Assembly: GCF_018613715.1 (NCBI RefSeq)
Contig: NZ_JAGGPT010000005.1
Span: 1-64,000, forward strand
From: Chryseobacterium sp. ISL-6
Lineage (GTDB): Bacteria > Bacteroidota > Bacteroidia > Flavobacteriales > Weeksellaceae
Direction: 5' to 3'
Length of the DNA stretch: 64,000 bases
Part shown: one piece after another, positions 9,141 to 18,654 of the stretch
Numbering within the stretch: position 1 is the first letter of the stretch
Layout of the letters: the number at the start of each line of letters is the position of its first letter
Made by a program: the position numbers and the translations under genes
The notes under the pieces: generated by a model
Told to the model about the DNA's origin: nothing
Seen by the model: the letters and a program-made list of their open reading frames with translations, nothing else
Database searches by the model: none

Positions 9141-9797
9141 ATGAGAATACTTTCACGTTTATTTAGTTCTTTTATTACCATATCCTATGGTATAACTGTG
9201 TGCAATGAATCTAAAGAACTAAAAAAGCTCTTAGATACTTTGTTACCTTTAATTGATAAAAATGATGAAGTTATTGTATTGAGAGACATAACAAATCCTG
9301 ATCAGAAAGTGGCTGAAGTATTAGAAAATTATAAACCGTATATTAAAATAGTGGAAACTAAATTGAATGATGATTTTGCGGCATTCAAAAATAATCTTAT
9401 TAAATATACCAAGTGCGAATATCTTTTTCAAATTGACGCAGATGAATATCCTACTAAAGATCTTATAAGAACACTTAAGACTTATTTAAGAAAAGAGAGG
9501 AAGGGAGATTGTTTTTTTGTGCCGAGGATCAATACAGTTGAAGGAATTACAAATGAGTACATCCAAAAAATGAACTGGAGAATAAATGAGGATGGGTATA
9601 TTAATTTTCCAGATTATCAACCCAGAATTATTAAAAACAATAAAAAAATATTCTGGAAAAATAGAGTTCACGAGACTTTTTATGGATATAAAAGAATCAA
9701 AGAAATGCCAAAAGATTACCACCTTTGCTTAATCCATGCAAAAGATTTTGAAAGGCAAAAAAGGCAAAATGATTTTTACGATACTCTTGCTGATTAA
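9141..9797 (+). CDS. Family 2 glycosyltransferase (short)
   Basis: This 218-residue GT-A-fold enzyme has the family 2 layout: ITVCNESKELKKLLDTLL (donor-binding start) and QIDADEYPTK, with the metal-binding DADE at 99-102. At 218 residues it lacks the long C-terminal part of many GT2 enzymes, but WKNRVHETFYGYK near residue 175 is the usual end of the catalytic core in short members. It follows the GT8-like gene by four bases and converges on the next gene with a four-base overlap of their 3' ends. The sugar is unknown. Confidence 0.8.
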   Translation: MRILSRLFSSFITISYGITVCNESKELKKLLDTLLPLIDKNDEVIVLRDITNPDQKVAEVLENYKPYIKIVETKLNDDFAAFKNNLIKYTKCEYLFQIDADEYPTKDLIRTLKTYLRKERKGDCFFVPRINTVEGITNEYIQKMNWRINEDGYINFPDYQPRIIKNNKKIFWKNRVHETFYGYKRIKEMPKDYHLCLIHAKDFERQKRQNDFYDTLAD

Positions 9798-11104
9798 TCC
9801 TCCCAAAAATATTTTCTGTTTTTACCAGTTAATTTATTTTTAAAATTTTTGAATTGTAATTTTATTTTTACAAAGGATAGGTTACGCAAAATATCGATTT
9901 TATCCAATAAAATTTTATTTTTGTCTTCTAATGCTTGATACTCCAATTTCATCAGCATAATTTTATTTTCTATATTTTCTGTTTTTTTTGATAGCATATT
10001 AGTTTGAATATACTCTAATCGTCTTTTCATCTTATGCCCTATAGACAGAGAATTAAAACTCTGCATATCATCTTGAGCTCTCTTTCCAATTTTTTTTGCC
10101 TCATTAGTATGACTAAAAACAAAATTCATTAATTGAGCAGCATGCAAGATATTTGGATCTGCCCAAAAAAAGCCTTTTTGTAGTTGCCCAATATTCTCTG
10201 TCAATTCTACCATTTTATATTCTACAGAAAATGAATTATTAATATTCATAAACTCCAAATTGCCTGAATAACCTGTTGCAATTACTGGTTTTCCAAGAGC
10301 CATTGCCTCTGCAATGGTTAATCCAAACCCCTCAGATCTATGCAATGATATATAACAATCACATTGGTCTATTAAAGATAACAACTGCTCTCTCCTTAGC
10401 ATTTCTTCGATTATAATAATATTATTCTGCTGCTGTATTCTGTTTAAAAGTGTCTCCTTATCCTTAGGAAAATAGGTCGGAATGGACGTTTTGATTACTA
10501 ATTGAACATGCTCATTATCTGAAAAAGCCTTTTCAAAAGCATCTATGATAGCAATAGTATTTTTTCTTTCCAGATGACTATTGTAATCAAACATGAAAAG
10601 AAATGTAAACTTATCCTTACTAAAATCAAATTTCTTGATTTTATCTATGTCAGATTCTTTTATTTCAATAATATGAGGAATATTAATAACAGGAATCGGG
10701 GACTTTTCTGCTATTATCTTTTGACAAAAAGAGGATGGTGTCCAAATTTCATTAAAAAGATCAAAATATTCATTGTAACTATCTGGGAATTCGGATAGTT
10801 CCCATGCCCAAAAACCTATATTATATTTGTTTCTAAAAAAATCTGCACCTTTTTCTTTAAAAAATGCAGGTATAGTATCTGGGTTAATATGTATAATATT
10901 TATATCATAAATCGGATGTTCAGAGAGATTTTCTAAAGAGGTGTCATTTAACCTATCTTGAAGATTAAGATTGAAGTTTATAGCCACATAAGGTATGGAC
11001 ACTGCTTCAAAGGCCTTTATATTACCCCTTATTGCTTCTCCAAAACCAATTTCCGCTTTAAAAAAGCCGCTAATATTTACTCCGAAATTACTTTCAGTCA
11101 TCAA
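9794..11104 (-). CDS. GT4-like glycosyltransferase with C-terminal coiled coil
   Basis: The 436-residue protein has a GT-B retaining glycosyltransferase core. The C-terminal half has the family 1/4 signature SLHRSEGFGLTIAEAMALGK with the E-x7-E pair (HRSEGFGLTIAE), followed by PVIATGYSGN. The last ~70 residues (about 365-436) are Lys/Glu/Leu-rich with heptad spacing, likely a coiled coil or membrane-surface tail. It is the last of five reverse-strand glycosyltransferases and stands 103 bases from the preceding one, so it may have its own promoter. Substrate unknown. Confidence 0.82.
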   Translation of the reverse strand: MMTESNFGVNISGFFKAEIGFGEAIRGNIKAFEAVSIPYVAINFNLNLQDRLNDTSLENLSEHPIYDINIIHINPDTIPAFFKEKGADFFRNKYNIGFWAWELSEFPDSYNEYFDLFNEIWTPSSFCQKIIAEKSPIPVINIPHIIEIKESDIDKIKKFDFSKDKFTFLFMFDYNSHLERKNTIAIIDAFEKAFSDNEHVQLVIKTSIPTYFPKDKETLLNRIQQQNNIIIIEEMLRREQLLSLIDQCDCYISLHRSEGFGLTIAEAMALGKPVIATGYSGNLEFMNINNSFSVEYKMVELTENIGQLQKGFFWADPNILHAAQLMNFVFSHTNEAKKIGKRAQDDMQSFNSLSIGHKMKRRLEYIQTNMLSKKTENIENKIMLMKLEYQALEDKNKILLDKIDILRNLSFVKIKLQFKNFKNKLTGKNRKYFWED

Positions 11105-11207
11105 ATTTTAATTTATTTTGTAAAAATAGAATATTTAATAAGATTGTTAAAGTTCAATATTTTGAATTTGTAAATTTACCTTATTGCTAAATGTAGATGA
11201 GCCCCTG

Positions 11208-12263
11208 TTACTTTTTATAATTGGCTTGTGGTATAATTTTATTCCAAATAGTTACTGTGTCATTTTCTTCATTTGCGATATTATAATTTTCTAAAATAAA
11301 ACTAGAAGCGCTATTTCCTTTTTGTAAAATTTCATGAGGATCTTTTTCGTATATTTTTATAGATTCTTCTATTTTTTCTACGAACTCAATAATATTCCCA
11401 TCTTCAACATAATTTGAGAATTCATCCTTGAAATACTCTTTGCCTCCCTGTCCCCTATATCCTATAACATAACAGCCACAGGACATTGCCTCTACAGGAG
11501 GTAATCCAAAGCCTTCTTTATGATTAAAACTTAAAAAGAAAATACTCTTTTTCATTATATCAGCTACTTCATGCTCTGATTTGTTATCTATAGGAACAAG
11601 CTTCCAACCATGTAAAGAGCCTCTCTGTTTTAATATAGAAATCACTTGCGTAACATCATCACCTAGCTTTCTAGGCATAAAACAAATTTGTTTTTCTTTA
11701 TTTTCAGAATAATTAAAAATGTTATGATCAACTCCTAACCTCATTTTTAAGATGTTGGATGCTGAGAAAGCCAATTTCATGTAAGAAAGAGCATCTTCTG
11801 ATGCGACAATAGTTGCTAGTGTATTAGGGTGATTATAAGGATTGATTTTGTAATCTTCGTAAATGGAAAAATATCCAAAAGTATAGTAACAATTTTGATT
11901 GAAGATAACTTTTGGAATATCAGGTTCGATAGAATGTATCTGAGGTCCATAAATTTCAGGAAATACAAGAATAGCATCTTTTCCAATTTTTTCGCTTCTT
12001 TGTTGTAGTAAGAATAGTGTTAGTTTTCTGAAAAAATTGATACTTTTATCTTTATATAAATATTTTAATTTCTTAAAAAGAAGTGGGCTGTATTTGATAG
12101 GTACATCAATATTAAACCAAGAGTCTTTTTTGCCAATCTTTTTATGCAATATATATGCACTAAAGCCATTTTTATTTAGTGTTTCTACCTGACGGTAGAT
12201 TTGTTTAACTCCTCCACTGGCAAATTTATTATTTGGGCAGATGAAATATATTTTAGTTTTCAT
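11208..12263 (-). CDS. Family 4 glycosyltransferase
   Basis: The 351-residue GT-B protein begins with KIYFICPNNKFASGGVKQIY, a glycine-rich N-terminal loop typical of GT4. It carries the C-terminal donor-binding motif NHKEGFGLPPVEAMSCGCYVIG (E-x7-E spacing). It starts inside the 3' end of the upstream gene (11-base overlap), which suggests translational coupling. Role: sugar transfer in surface glycan assembly; linkage unknown. Confidence 0.85.
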   Translation of the reverse strand: MKTKIYFICPNNKFASGGVKQIYRQVETLNKNGFSAYILHKKIGKKDSWFNIDVPIKYSPLLFKKLKYLYKDKSINFFRKLTLFLLQQRSEKIGKDAILVFPEIYGPQIHSIEPDIPKVIFNQNCYYTFGYFSIYEDYKINPYNHPNTLATIVASEDALSYMKLAFSASNILKMRLGVDHNIFNYSENKEKQICFMPRKLGDDVTQVISILKQRGSLHGWKLVPIDNKSEHEVADIMKKSIFFLSFNHKEGFGLPPVEAMSCGCYVIGYRGQGGKEYFKDEFSNYVEDGNIIEFVEKIEESIKIYEKDPHEILQKGNSASSFILENYNIANEENDTVTIWNKIIPQANYKK

Positions 12264-13218
12264 TAATGGAAAGTATCGTTTTTATCCAGTTTTTAATGTA
12301 ATATTTTTCTTTGATCCACCCAGCAGGTTCTTCATAATCAGCTGTAATAAATTCTTGTGGAATATTAAAATTTCCTATGTTTTCGATGATTAGAATATTT
12401 TTAGGATTATAAAAATCATAATGTACGATTTCTTGATTGGTTGTAATAAGCTTTTTTTGTAATCCTATTGCCTCATAAGGTCTGAAAGATAGTCCTTTTT
12501 GATGCGGATGTGCTATATCCAGTATAATTTTACTGTCCAAATAATAACTGTAAGATATTGAAAAAGGAATAATTTCACTGATAACTTCTATTGTTTTTGG
12601 TAGATTTTGTTTGATAGGCGTCGATTTATACGTGAAAATTCTACCTTTTGCAGAAATACTATTTCTGTTAAAATAATTGAAAAAAATTAGGGTTTCTTCT
12701 ATTCTTTTATCATATGTAGCTAAATAGCTCACATCATACTTTATTATTGAATCTTTATCTTTAACAAAGTAAAAATTTGTAACATGCTTTAGATTATATT
12801 TTTCGCAATCATCAGAATCAAAACTACAGCATATGTTAAATTTATTAATATATTCTTCTTGAGATGGGATTTTTTGAATACTGTCCCAGAATAAAGCGAT
12901 AGAGTATTTAGAGTTTTTTATTGCTAGATCAAAGTCTTTTTTGCTTAATACATCAGGTCTATTAACTAACAATACATCATAATATGAGCTACTAATGACA
13001 GATTGAATGTGTTCATTTCTTTTTATATTCTTTAAATTTTTACCTAAAAATGTTTTAAGGAAAAAATTATAGATTTTTTCATAGATGTTTTTATATTGAT
13101 AAGGAAGAGTAGAGTTAATATGTACTACCTCATAATCACTGTAATTTTTTAATCCTTCAAATACGACTTCATTAAAGCCGTAATACCCTGGAGCTATAAA
13201 CAAAAGCTTCTTTTTCAT
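12253..13218 (-). CDS. Glycosyltransferase-like protein (CgeB/DUF3880-like), paralogue 1
   Basis: The 321-residue protein opens with KKKLLFIAPGYYGFNEVVFEGLK. It has a donor-site-like stretch near residues 240-275: LSFRPYEAIGLQKKLITTNQ, then IVHYDFYNPKNILII. The same pattern occurs in the next gene upstream (SFRVFEAMALEKKVITDNQ... YDFYNPNNILVL), so the two are diverged tandem paralogues. The layout resembles glycosyltransferases of the CgeB/'glycosyltransferase family protein' group, without a clear CAZy family. It sits three bases from its paralogue in a tight operon. Function inferred from motif and context. Confidence 0.7.
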   Translation of the reverse strand: MKKKLLFIAPGYYGFNEVVFEGLKNYSDYEVVHINSTLPYQYKNIYEKIYNFFLKTFLGKNLKNIKRNEHIQSVISSSYYDVLLVNRPDVLSKKDFDLAIKNSKYSIALFWDSIQKIPSQEEYINKFNICCSFDSDDCEKYNLKHVTNFYFVKDKDSIIKYDVSYLATYDKRIEETLIFFNYFNRNSISAKGRIFTYKSTPIKQNLPKTIEVISEIIPFSISYSYYLDSKIILDIAHPHQKGLSFRPYEAIGLQKKLITTNQEIVHYDFYNPKNILIIENIGNFNIPQEFITADYEEPAGWIKEKYYIKNWIKTILSINEN

Positions 13219-13221
13219 AGT

Positions 13222-14205
13222 CTAAATATTCAGGTCAAATAATCTCTTTACCCAGTTGTCAAGTGTATAATAATGATAAATTTCATCAGGTATCTTTTCA
13301 TAAGGCTGATTAAAGAAGTGTTCAGTAAGATTACTACAGGTTTCATCAAGAACCAAAATATTATTTGGATTATAGAAATCATAATCCTTAATGAGCTGAT
13401 TGTCTGTAATAACTTTTTTTTCCAATGCCATGGCTTCAAATACTCTGAAACTTAAACCGTGTTGGTTTTCACGGGTCAAGTCAAGCAAGGCTTTAGAGTT
13501 TTTATAATAATTAGGAAGATCTTTATGAGAAACCTTTTTGATACCAAAGATTATTGATAAATTCTCAGGAACGGTTATAAACAGGTTTTTTAGTTGGTTT
13601 TTCCAACTTTTCTTTCCAATAATCATTATTTGAAACTTTAAGTTCAGTGCAATTAATTTTTTTGCCAGTAACTTAATGTACGAGACCCTCTTATTGTCAT
13701 ATGATGTGATATAGAAGAGATCTATCTTGGGATTTTGTTGTTCAAAGGAAAGATGATCCAGATAAATATAATTGGTCAGTTTCTCAAATTTATGTTTTTT
13801 AATATCAATAGCGTCAAACGAGAACACTTTGTCAAAAAGATCAAGTTTTTCATCTTCAACAGGAAATCTTTCAAGGCTATCATAGAGATAGGTGATTAAT
13901 CTATAACTATAAGTTTTAATTTCTTCTAAAGTTGATATATCAAAGGCATCAGGATTCAAAACTAAAATTTGATCCTGGCGGCCTAATTTTATTAGAGAAT
14001 CCAAAACAAACTGTTGCCTTTTTTCTGTTTTTAGATTTTTATTTAAGAAAACCTTGCTAATTGCATTAGTTGCTCTTTCTTGAAAATTAGAATGGGTAAC
14101 ATTGGCAATTTTGATATGATGTGCATCAATACCTTTTTTGCATAATGTTTCTACAATATGTTTATCATAACCCCAAAAATCATAACTAATTACACAAATC
14201 TTCAT
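13222..14205 (-). CDS. Glycosyltransferase-like protein (CgeB/DUF3880-like), paralogue 2
   Basis: The 327-residue protein starts with a Rossmann-like strand (KICVISYDFWGYDKHIVETL). It has the C-terminal segment HGLSFRVFEAMALEKKVITD shared with the following gene, consistent with a GT-B nucleotide-sugar site. A central FQIMIIGKKSWKNQL marks the second Rossmann domain. It lies four bases after the family 2 glycosyltransferase gene in the same operon. The duplicated pair may add related sugars, or both copies of a repeating linkage; that is inference. Confidence 0.7.
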   Translation of the reverse strand: MKICVISYDFWGYDKHIVETLCKKGIDAHHIKIANVTHSNFQERATNAISKVFLNKNLKTEKRQQFVLDSLIKLGRQDQILVLNPDAFDISTLEEIKTYSYRLITYLYDSLERFPVEDEKLDLFDKVFSFDAIDIKKHKFEKLTNYIYLDHLSFEQQNPKIDLFYITSYDNKRVSYIKLLAKKLIALNLKFQIMIIGKKSWKNQLKNLFITVPENLSIIFGIKKVSHKDLPNYYKNSKALLDLTRENQHGLSFRVFEAMALEKKVITDNQLIKDYDFYNPNNILVLDETCSNLTEHFFNQPYEKIPDEIYHYYTLDNWVKRLFDLNI

Positions 14206-14209
14206 TCAA

Positions 14210-14971
14210 CTAATTTTGTTCCCTTTTTAACGATTCATAAGTTTCATATACGCTTAACGCCTGTAAATATGAAAGTTGATACCCCTCTTTGCCATCTAAT
14301 ATTCCTAACCGCAAAATGTATGCCTTGAAGAATTTAAATGCTGTTTTAGTATATTGTGTTATTGTAGTAAATTTTTTCCCCTTATTTGATAACTCCTGGC
14401 CCTTTAAAATTCCGTAATGAATCATCTTGTGTTTGTAGGACTCATAATCTGAAACGGAAAAATGGAGTAATTTATTTTCCAATTCACCAATTGTTCCTGA
14501 AACGTCCAATGTTTCATGAACTTTTTTCTCTGAAATATATCTTGCTTTTGATCTTCTGAAAAGTCTAAAATTTTTATCAGTTTGAGTTCCCGAAAAATGA
14601 ATAGGCTTTCCTGCAAAAAAGAATTTTCTATAAAAATAATAGGCATCCTTTTTATCAGATTTATTGAGCTCATTAATAATTTCAGCTCTTAATAGTGGCG
14701 TAATTCTCTCATCACCATCCAAAAATAAAACCCAATCATTTTTAGCATGATCCAGAGCCAGATTTCTTTGTTTTGTAAAATCTTCAAAGACATTCTGGAT
14801 TATTTTTACTTTAGGATTAGCATCAGCAATTTCTAAAGTTTTATCACTACTAAAAGAGTCAATAATAACAATTTCATCGCAAAAATCAAAACATTCGAGT
14901 ACTTCCCGAATGTTTTTTTCTTCGTTATAGGTTATGATTAAGCCACTTACTTTTTCAGTGAGTTCAGGCAT
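14210..14971 (-). CDS. Family 2 glycosyltransferase (KdtX/WaaE-like)
   Basis: The 253-residue protein resembles LPS-core family 2 glycosyltransferases: SGLIITYNEEKNIREVLECF at the start, ITYNEEKN donor site, WVLFLDGDERI with DGDE at 85-88, and FRRSKARYISEKKVHE towards the acceptor side. I start it at the ATG at 14971. The frame stays open 16 codons further, but that would overlap the 3' end of rocD, and the shorter start leaves a neat two-base gap to the rocD stop. That spacing suggests read-through from rocD into the glycan genes. Acceptor unknown. Confidence 0.87.
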   Translation of the reverse strand: MPELTEKVSGLIITYNEEKNIREVLECFDFCDEIVIIDSFSSDKTLEIADANPKVKIIQNVFEDFTKQRNLALDHAKNDWVLFLDGDERITPLLRAEIINELNKSDKKDAYYFYRKFFFAGKPIHFSGTQTDKNFRLFRRSKARYISEKKVHETLDVSGTIGELENKLLHFSVSDYESYKHKMIHYGILKGQELSNKGKKFTTITQYTKTAFKFFKAYILRLGILDGKEGYQLSYLQALSVYETYESLKREQN

Positions 14972-14973
14972 AT

Positions 14974-16224
14974 TTATTTTTTGAAATCTAAAATAGTTTT
15001 TTCGATAATTTTCACACAATCAAGTAAGTGCTCTTCAGTGATTACCAATGGTGGTGCCAATCTGATGATATTTCCGTGAGTTGGTTTAGCTAGCAATCCG
15101 TTTTCTTTTAATTTCAGACAGAGATTCCAAGCTGTAGAACTATCTGGTGTATCGTTAATTAAAATAGCATTTAATAAGCCTTTACCTCTAACTTTAGTAA
15201 TCAAATCAGATTTTTCAATTAATTTTTCGATCTCGCTTCTGAAAAGTTGTCCTAATTGCTCGGCTCTTTCAGATAAATTCTCATCGGCAACAACATCTAA
15301 AGCTGCAATTGCAACCGCACATGCTATTGGGTTTCCACCAAATGTTGAACCGTGTTGACCAGGCTTAATGACATTCATGATTTCATTATTTGCTAAAACA
15401 GCAGATACTGGATACATACCACCTGAAAGCGCTTTTCCTAAGATTAAAATGTCAGGTTGTACATCTTCATGATGGCAAGCGATCAATTTTCCTGTTCTTG
15501 CGATACCTGTCTGTACTTCGTCAGCAATGAAGAGAACATTATGTTTTTTACAAAGCTCAGATGCATTTTTCAGAAATCCATCATTTGGAACATAAACCCC
15601 AGCTTCTCCTTGAATAGGTTCAACTAAAAATGCAGCAATATTTCCTGCTTCCTTGCTTAGTACTTCCTCAAGTGCAGCAATGTCATTATATGGGATTTTA
15701 ATGAACCCGGGTGTAAAAGGTCCATAATTCTGATTAGCATCAGGATCATTAGAGAAAGAAACGATCGTTGTTGTTCTTCCGTGAAAATTATTTTCACATA
15801 CAACTATTTTTGCAGCATTTTCAGAAATTCCTTTTACTTCATAACTCCATTTTCTGGCAAGTTTTACCGCTGTTTCTACAGCTTCTGCTCCAGAATTCAT
15901 AGGTAATACCTTGTCAAAGCCGAATAGGGTTGTGATTTTCTCTTCGTATTCTCCTAAGTTAGAATTGTAAAATGCTCTAGAAGTTAAAGCTAATTTTTTT
16001 GCTTGATTTACTAAAGCTTCTACAATTTTAGGATGAGAATGCCCTTGGTTAACAGCAGAGTAAGCTGAAAGAAAATCATAATATTTTTTGCCTTCTACAT
16101 CCCAAACAAAAACACCTTCTCCGCGGTCTAAAACTACGGGTAAAGGGTGATAGTTATGTGCTCCATGTTTGTCTTCAAGGTCAATAAAATACTGTGAGTT
16201 TTTTTCTGTTTCTACTGTTGACAT
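14974..16224 (-). CDS. rocD: Ornithine--oxo-acid aminotransferase
   Basis: This class III PLP-dependent aminotransferase converts ornithine and 2-oxoglutarate to glutamate semialdehyde and glutamate. The 416-residue protein is full length. The PLP lysine is K264 in [16 protein letters not shown], and [14 protein letters not shown] holds the cofactor aspartate. The N-terminal [20 protein letters not shown] and [16 protein letters not shown] patterns distinguish OAT from acetylornithine aminotransferase. A -7-like box (TAACTTTG on this strand, 16242-16249) lies just upstream. The glycosyltransferase operon follows directly. Confidence 0.95.
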   Translation of the reverse strand: MSTVETEKNSQYFIDLEDKHGAHNYHPLPVVLDRGEGVFVWDVEGKKYYDFLSAYSAVNQGHSHPKIVEALVNQAKKLALTSRAFYNSNLGEYEEKITTLFGFDKVLPMNSGAEAVETAVKLARKWSYEVKGISENAAKIVVCENNFHGRTTTIVSFSNDPDANQNYGPFTPGFIKIPYNDIAALEEVLSKEAGNIAAFLVEPIQGEAGVYVPNDGFLKNASELCKKHNVLFIADEVQTGIARTGKLIACHHEDVQPDILILGKALSGGMYPVSAVLANNEIMNVIKPGQHGSTFGGNPIACAVAIAALDVVADENLSERAEQLGQLFRSEIEKLIEKSDLITKVRGKGLLNAILINDTPDSSTAWNLCLKLKENGLLAKPTHGNIIRLAPPLVITEEHLLDCVKIIEKTILDFKK

Positions 16225-16269
16225 ATTCTTTTGGTTTTGTACAAAGTTAATAATTTAATATGATAAGGC

Positions 16270-16304
16270 ATAAAATAAAAAACTGCCTCATAATGAGACA
16301 GTTT
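16270..16304 (-). terminator. Terminator of accC
   Basis: On the reverse strand, stem AAACTGTCTCAT / ATGAGGCAGTTT (one G-T pair) is followed by TTTATTTTA. It separates accC from rocD. Confidence 0.8.
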
Positions 16305-16327
16305 CTGCTTTTTTATATAAAATAATC

Positions 16328-17683
16328 CTAATGATTATCGTATTTTCTATCCATTACAAAACTCTCCATGAATTTTGTGGTGTAGTTTCCTGCAAGATAA
16401 TCCTCATCATCCATTAGTTGTCTGTGGAAAGGGATTGTTGTTTTTACACCTTCAATATAAAATTCCTCCAATGCACGTTTCATTTTAGCGATTGCTTCCT
16501 CACGGGTCTGAGCCGTGGTGATCAATTTTGCAATCATTGAATCATAGTTGGAAGGGATTGTATATCCTGAATATACGTGAGTGTCAACTCTGATTCCATG
16601 CCCACCAGGAATGTTCAATCCTGTGATTTTTCCTGGAGATGGTCTGAAGTCAGCATAAGGATCCTCTGCATTGATTCTACATTCGATAGAATGTAATTTT
16701 GGATAATAGTTAATTCCTGAAATAGGCGTTCCTGCAGCCAAAAGAATTTGTTCTCTGATCAGATCATAATCAATTACCTGCTCAGTGATCGGGTGTTCCA
16801 CCTGAATTCTTGTATTCATTTCCATGAAATAGAAATTTCTGTGCTTGTCTACTAAGAATTCTATTGTTCCCACACCTTCGTAACCAATAAATTCTGCTGC
16901 TTTTACTGCTGCATCACCCATTTTCTCACGAAGTTCATCAGTCATAAAAGGAGATGGAGTCTCTTCAGTTAATTTCTGATTTCTTCTCTGTACTGAACAA
17001 TCTCTTTCAGAAAGATGACAGGCTTTACCGTATTGGTCTCCTGCTACCTGAATTTCAATATGTCTAGGCTCTTCAATTAATTTCTCCATATACATACCTC
17101 CGTTTCCGAAAGCAGCTACGGCTTCTTGAATGGCAGATTCCCAATGGTCTTTAAGGTCCTCAGCTTTCCAAACAGCTCTCATTCCTTTTCCACCACCACC
17201 TGCAGTTGCTTTGATCATGACTGGGTATCCTGTCTCCTCAGCTACTTTTACAGCATGTTCATAGGATTCGATCAATCCATCCGAACCTGGTACACATGGT
17301 ACACCAGCCGCTTTCATAGTTGCCTTGGCATTAGCTTTGTCACCCATTTTCTCGATCTGTTCAGGAGAAGCACCAATAAATTTAATACCATTCTTCTGAC
17401 AGATTCTTGAGAAATTAGCATTTTCAGATAAGAAACCATATCCAGGATGAATAGCATCTGCATTGGTTATTTCTGCAGCAGCAATGATATTTGGAATTTT
17501 AAGATAAGAGTCTTTACTCATCGCAGGACCAATACAAACTGCCTCATCAGCAAATCTTACGTGAAGACTGTCTTTGTCTGCAGTAGAATATACTGCAACG
17601 GTTTTGATCCCCATTTCTTTGCAAGTACGAAGAATACGCATTGCAATTTCGCCACGGTTGGCTATTAATATTTTTTTGAACAT
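16328..17683 (-). CDS. accC: Acetyl-CoA carboxylase, biotin carboxylase subunit
   Basis: AccC uses ATP and bicarbonate to carboxylate the biotin on AccB, the first half-reaction of malonyl-CoA synthesis. The 451-residue protein shows the N-terminal [20 protein letters not shown], the ATP-grasp glycine loop [12 protein letters not shown], and [16 protein letters not shown] with the catalytic Glu/Asn/Arg cluster. It lies about 90 bases downstream of accB with no terminator between, so accB-accC is an operon. accA is encoded separately near position 4000. Confidence 0.97.
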   Translation of the reverse strand: MFKKILIANRGEIAMRILRTCKEMGIKTVAVYSTADKDSLHVRFADEAVCIGPAMSKDSYLKIPNIIAAAEITNADAIHPGYGFLSENANFSRICQKNGIKFIGASPEQIEKMGDKANAKATMKAAGVPCVPGSDGLIESYEHAVKVAEETGYPVMIKATAGGGGKGMRAVWKAEDLKDHWESAIQEAVAAFGNGGMYMEKLIEEPRHIEIQVAGDQYGKACHLSERDCSVQRRNQKLTEETPSPFMTDELREKMGDAAVKAAEFIGYEGVGTIEFLVDKHRNFYFMEMNTRIQVEHPITEQVIDYDLIREQILLAAGTPISGINYYPKLHSIECRINAEDPYADFRPSPGKITGLNIPGGHGIRVDTHVYSGYTIPSNYDSMIAKLITTAQTREEAIAKMKRALEEFYIEGVKTTIPFHRQLMDDEDYLAGNYTTKFMESFVMDRKYDNH

Positions 17684-17776
17684 CTTTCCGAAATTTTAAA
17701 TTATAAATTTTGAATTTTAAATTATTTTAAATGAAAAGTATTCATCTAAAATTTATAATCTTTAATCTAAAATTCC

Positions 17777-18256
17777 TTAAGATGGATCTACCAAGAATAA
17801 AGGTTGGTCATACTCTACAGGTGTAGCATCATCTACCAATATCTTAACGATTTTTCCGCTGATTTCAGATTCTATCTGGTTGAATAACTTCATTGCTTCA
17901 ATTACACAAACAATTTTTCCGTTAGAAACCTCGTCACCTACATTTACAAAAACATCTTTATCTGGAGATGGCTTTCTGTAGAAAGTACCAATCATTGGAG
18001 ATTTGATAGTTACATATTTGCTGTCATCAGAAGCGGCTTCAGTCTTTTCAGTAGGAACGACAGGAGTAGCCGTTTGTACAGGAGCAGCTGCTTGCTGTGG
18101 AGCAGTATGGTAAACTGCAGGTTGTGCATAGTTCACTTCACTTCCTGCTAATGGAGTTTTAATAGTGATTTCGAAATCTTTAGTTTTGTATTTTACTTCT
18201 GAAACCTCAGCTTTAGATACAAACTTAATAAGATTTTGTATGTCTTTAATGTCCAT
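17777..18256 (-). CDS. accB: Acetyl-CoA carboxylase biotin carboxyl carrier protein
   Basis: BCCP carries the biotin that shuttles between AccC and the AccA/AccD transferase. The 159-residue protein has the standard N-terminal helix region, an Ala/Pro/Gln-rich linker (about residues 42-78) and a biotinyl domain. The biotinylation motif is EAMK at 120-123, so K123 is the modified lysine. [15 protein letters not shown], the 'thumb' region, is also present. The gene has its own consensus promoter just upstream, behind the rpmF terminator. Confidence 0.97.
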   Translation of the reverse strand: MDIKDIQNLIKFVSKAEVSEVKYKTKDFEITIKTPLAGSEVNYAQPAVYHTAPQQAAAPVQTATPVVPTEKTEAASDDSKYVTIKSPMIGTFYRKPSPDKDVFVNVGDEVSNGKIVCVIEAMKLFNQIESEISGKIVKILVDDATPVEYDQPLFLVDPS

Positions 18257-18279
18257 AAATTTGATATTTGATTTTGGGT

Positions 18280-18308
18280 CAAAGATACCAAAAAAACATA
18301 AAAAACAA
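18280..18308 (-). promoter_or_regulatory. Promoter of accB-accC
   Basis: On the reverse strand TTG (18308-18306), 18 bases, TATCTTTG (18287-18280): a near-perfect Bacteroidota promoter 24 bases before the accB start. Its -33 side lies in the T-rich tail of the rpmF terminator. Confidence 0.75.
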
Positions 18309-18310
18309 CA

Positions 18311-18347
18311 AAAAACCGTCCAATTTTATCAAAATTGGACGGTTTTT
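18311..18347 (-). terminator. Terminator of the DUF177-rpmF transcript
   Basis: A 17-bp perfect stem (core ACCGTCCAATTTT / AAAATTGGACGGT) with a three-base loop and T runs on both sides. It separates rpmF from accB. Confidence 0.9.
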
Positions 18348-18381
18348 GTATTAAAATGAGGTTTTTTTAAAAAATAGCCTC

Positions 18382-18585
18382 TTAGTTTTCTTCAGTAGTT
18401 TCCACTGTTTTCTCCAATACTACTTTACCTCTATAGTAAAGTTTTCCTTCATGCCAGTGAGCTCTGTGGTAAAGGTGAAGTTCACCTGTAGTTGCATCTT
18501 TAGCTAATTGAGGAACTACAGCTTTGTAGTGAGTTCTTCTCTTATCTCTTCTTGTGGACGACTGTCTTCTCTTTGGATGTGCCAT
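18382..18585 (-). CDS. rpmF: 50S ribosomal protein L32
   Basis: The 67-residue basic ribosomal protein has the L32 start [20 protein letters not shown] and the body motif [19 protein letters not shown] typical of Bacteroidota L32. The C4 zinc cysteines found in many L32 proteins are absent, as in other non-zinc versions. It directly follows the DUF177 gene, the usual conserved pairing, and is closed by a strong terminator. Confidence 0.97.
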   Translation of the reverse strand: MAHPKRRQSSTRRDKRRTHYKAVVPQLAKDATTGELHLYHRAHWHEGKLYYRGKVVLEKTVETTEEN

Positions 18586-18654
18586 TGTGTAATAACTATT
18601 TTAATTTGATGAGCGATGAGATTTTTTTCATCATCTCATCATATTTAAATTATT

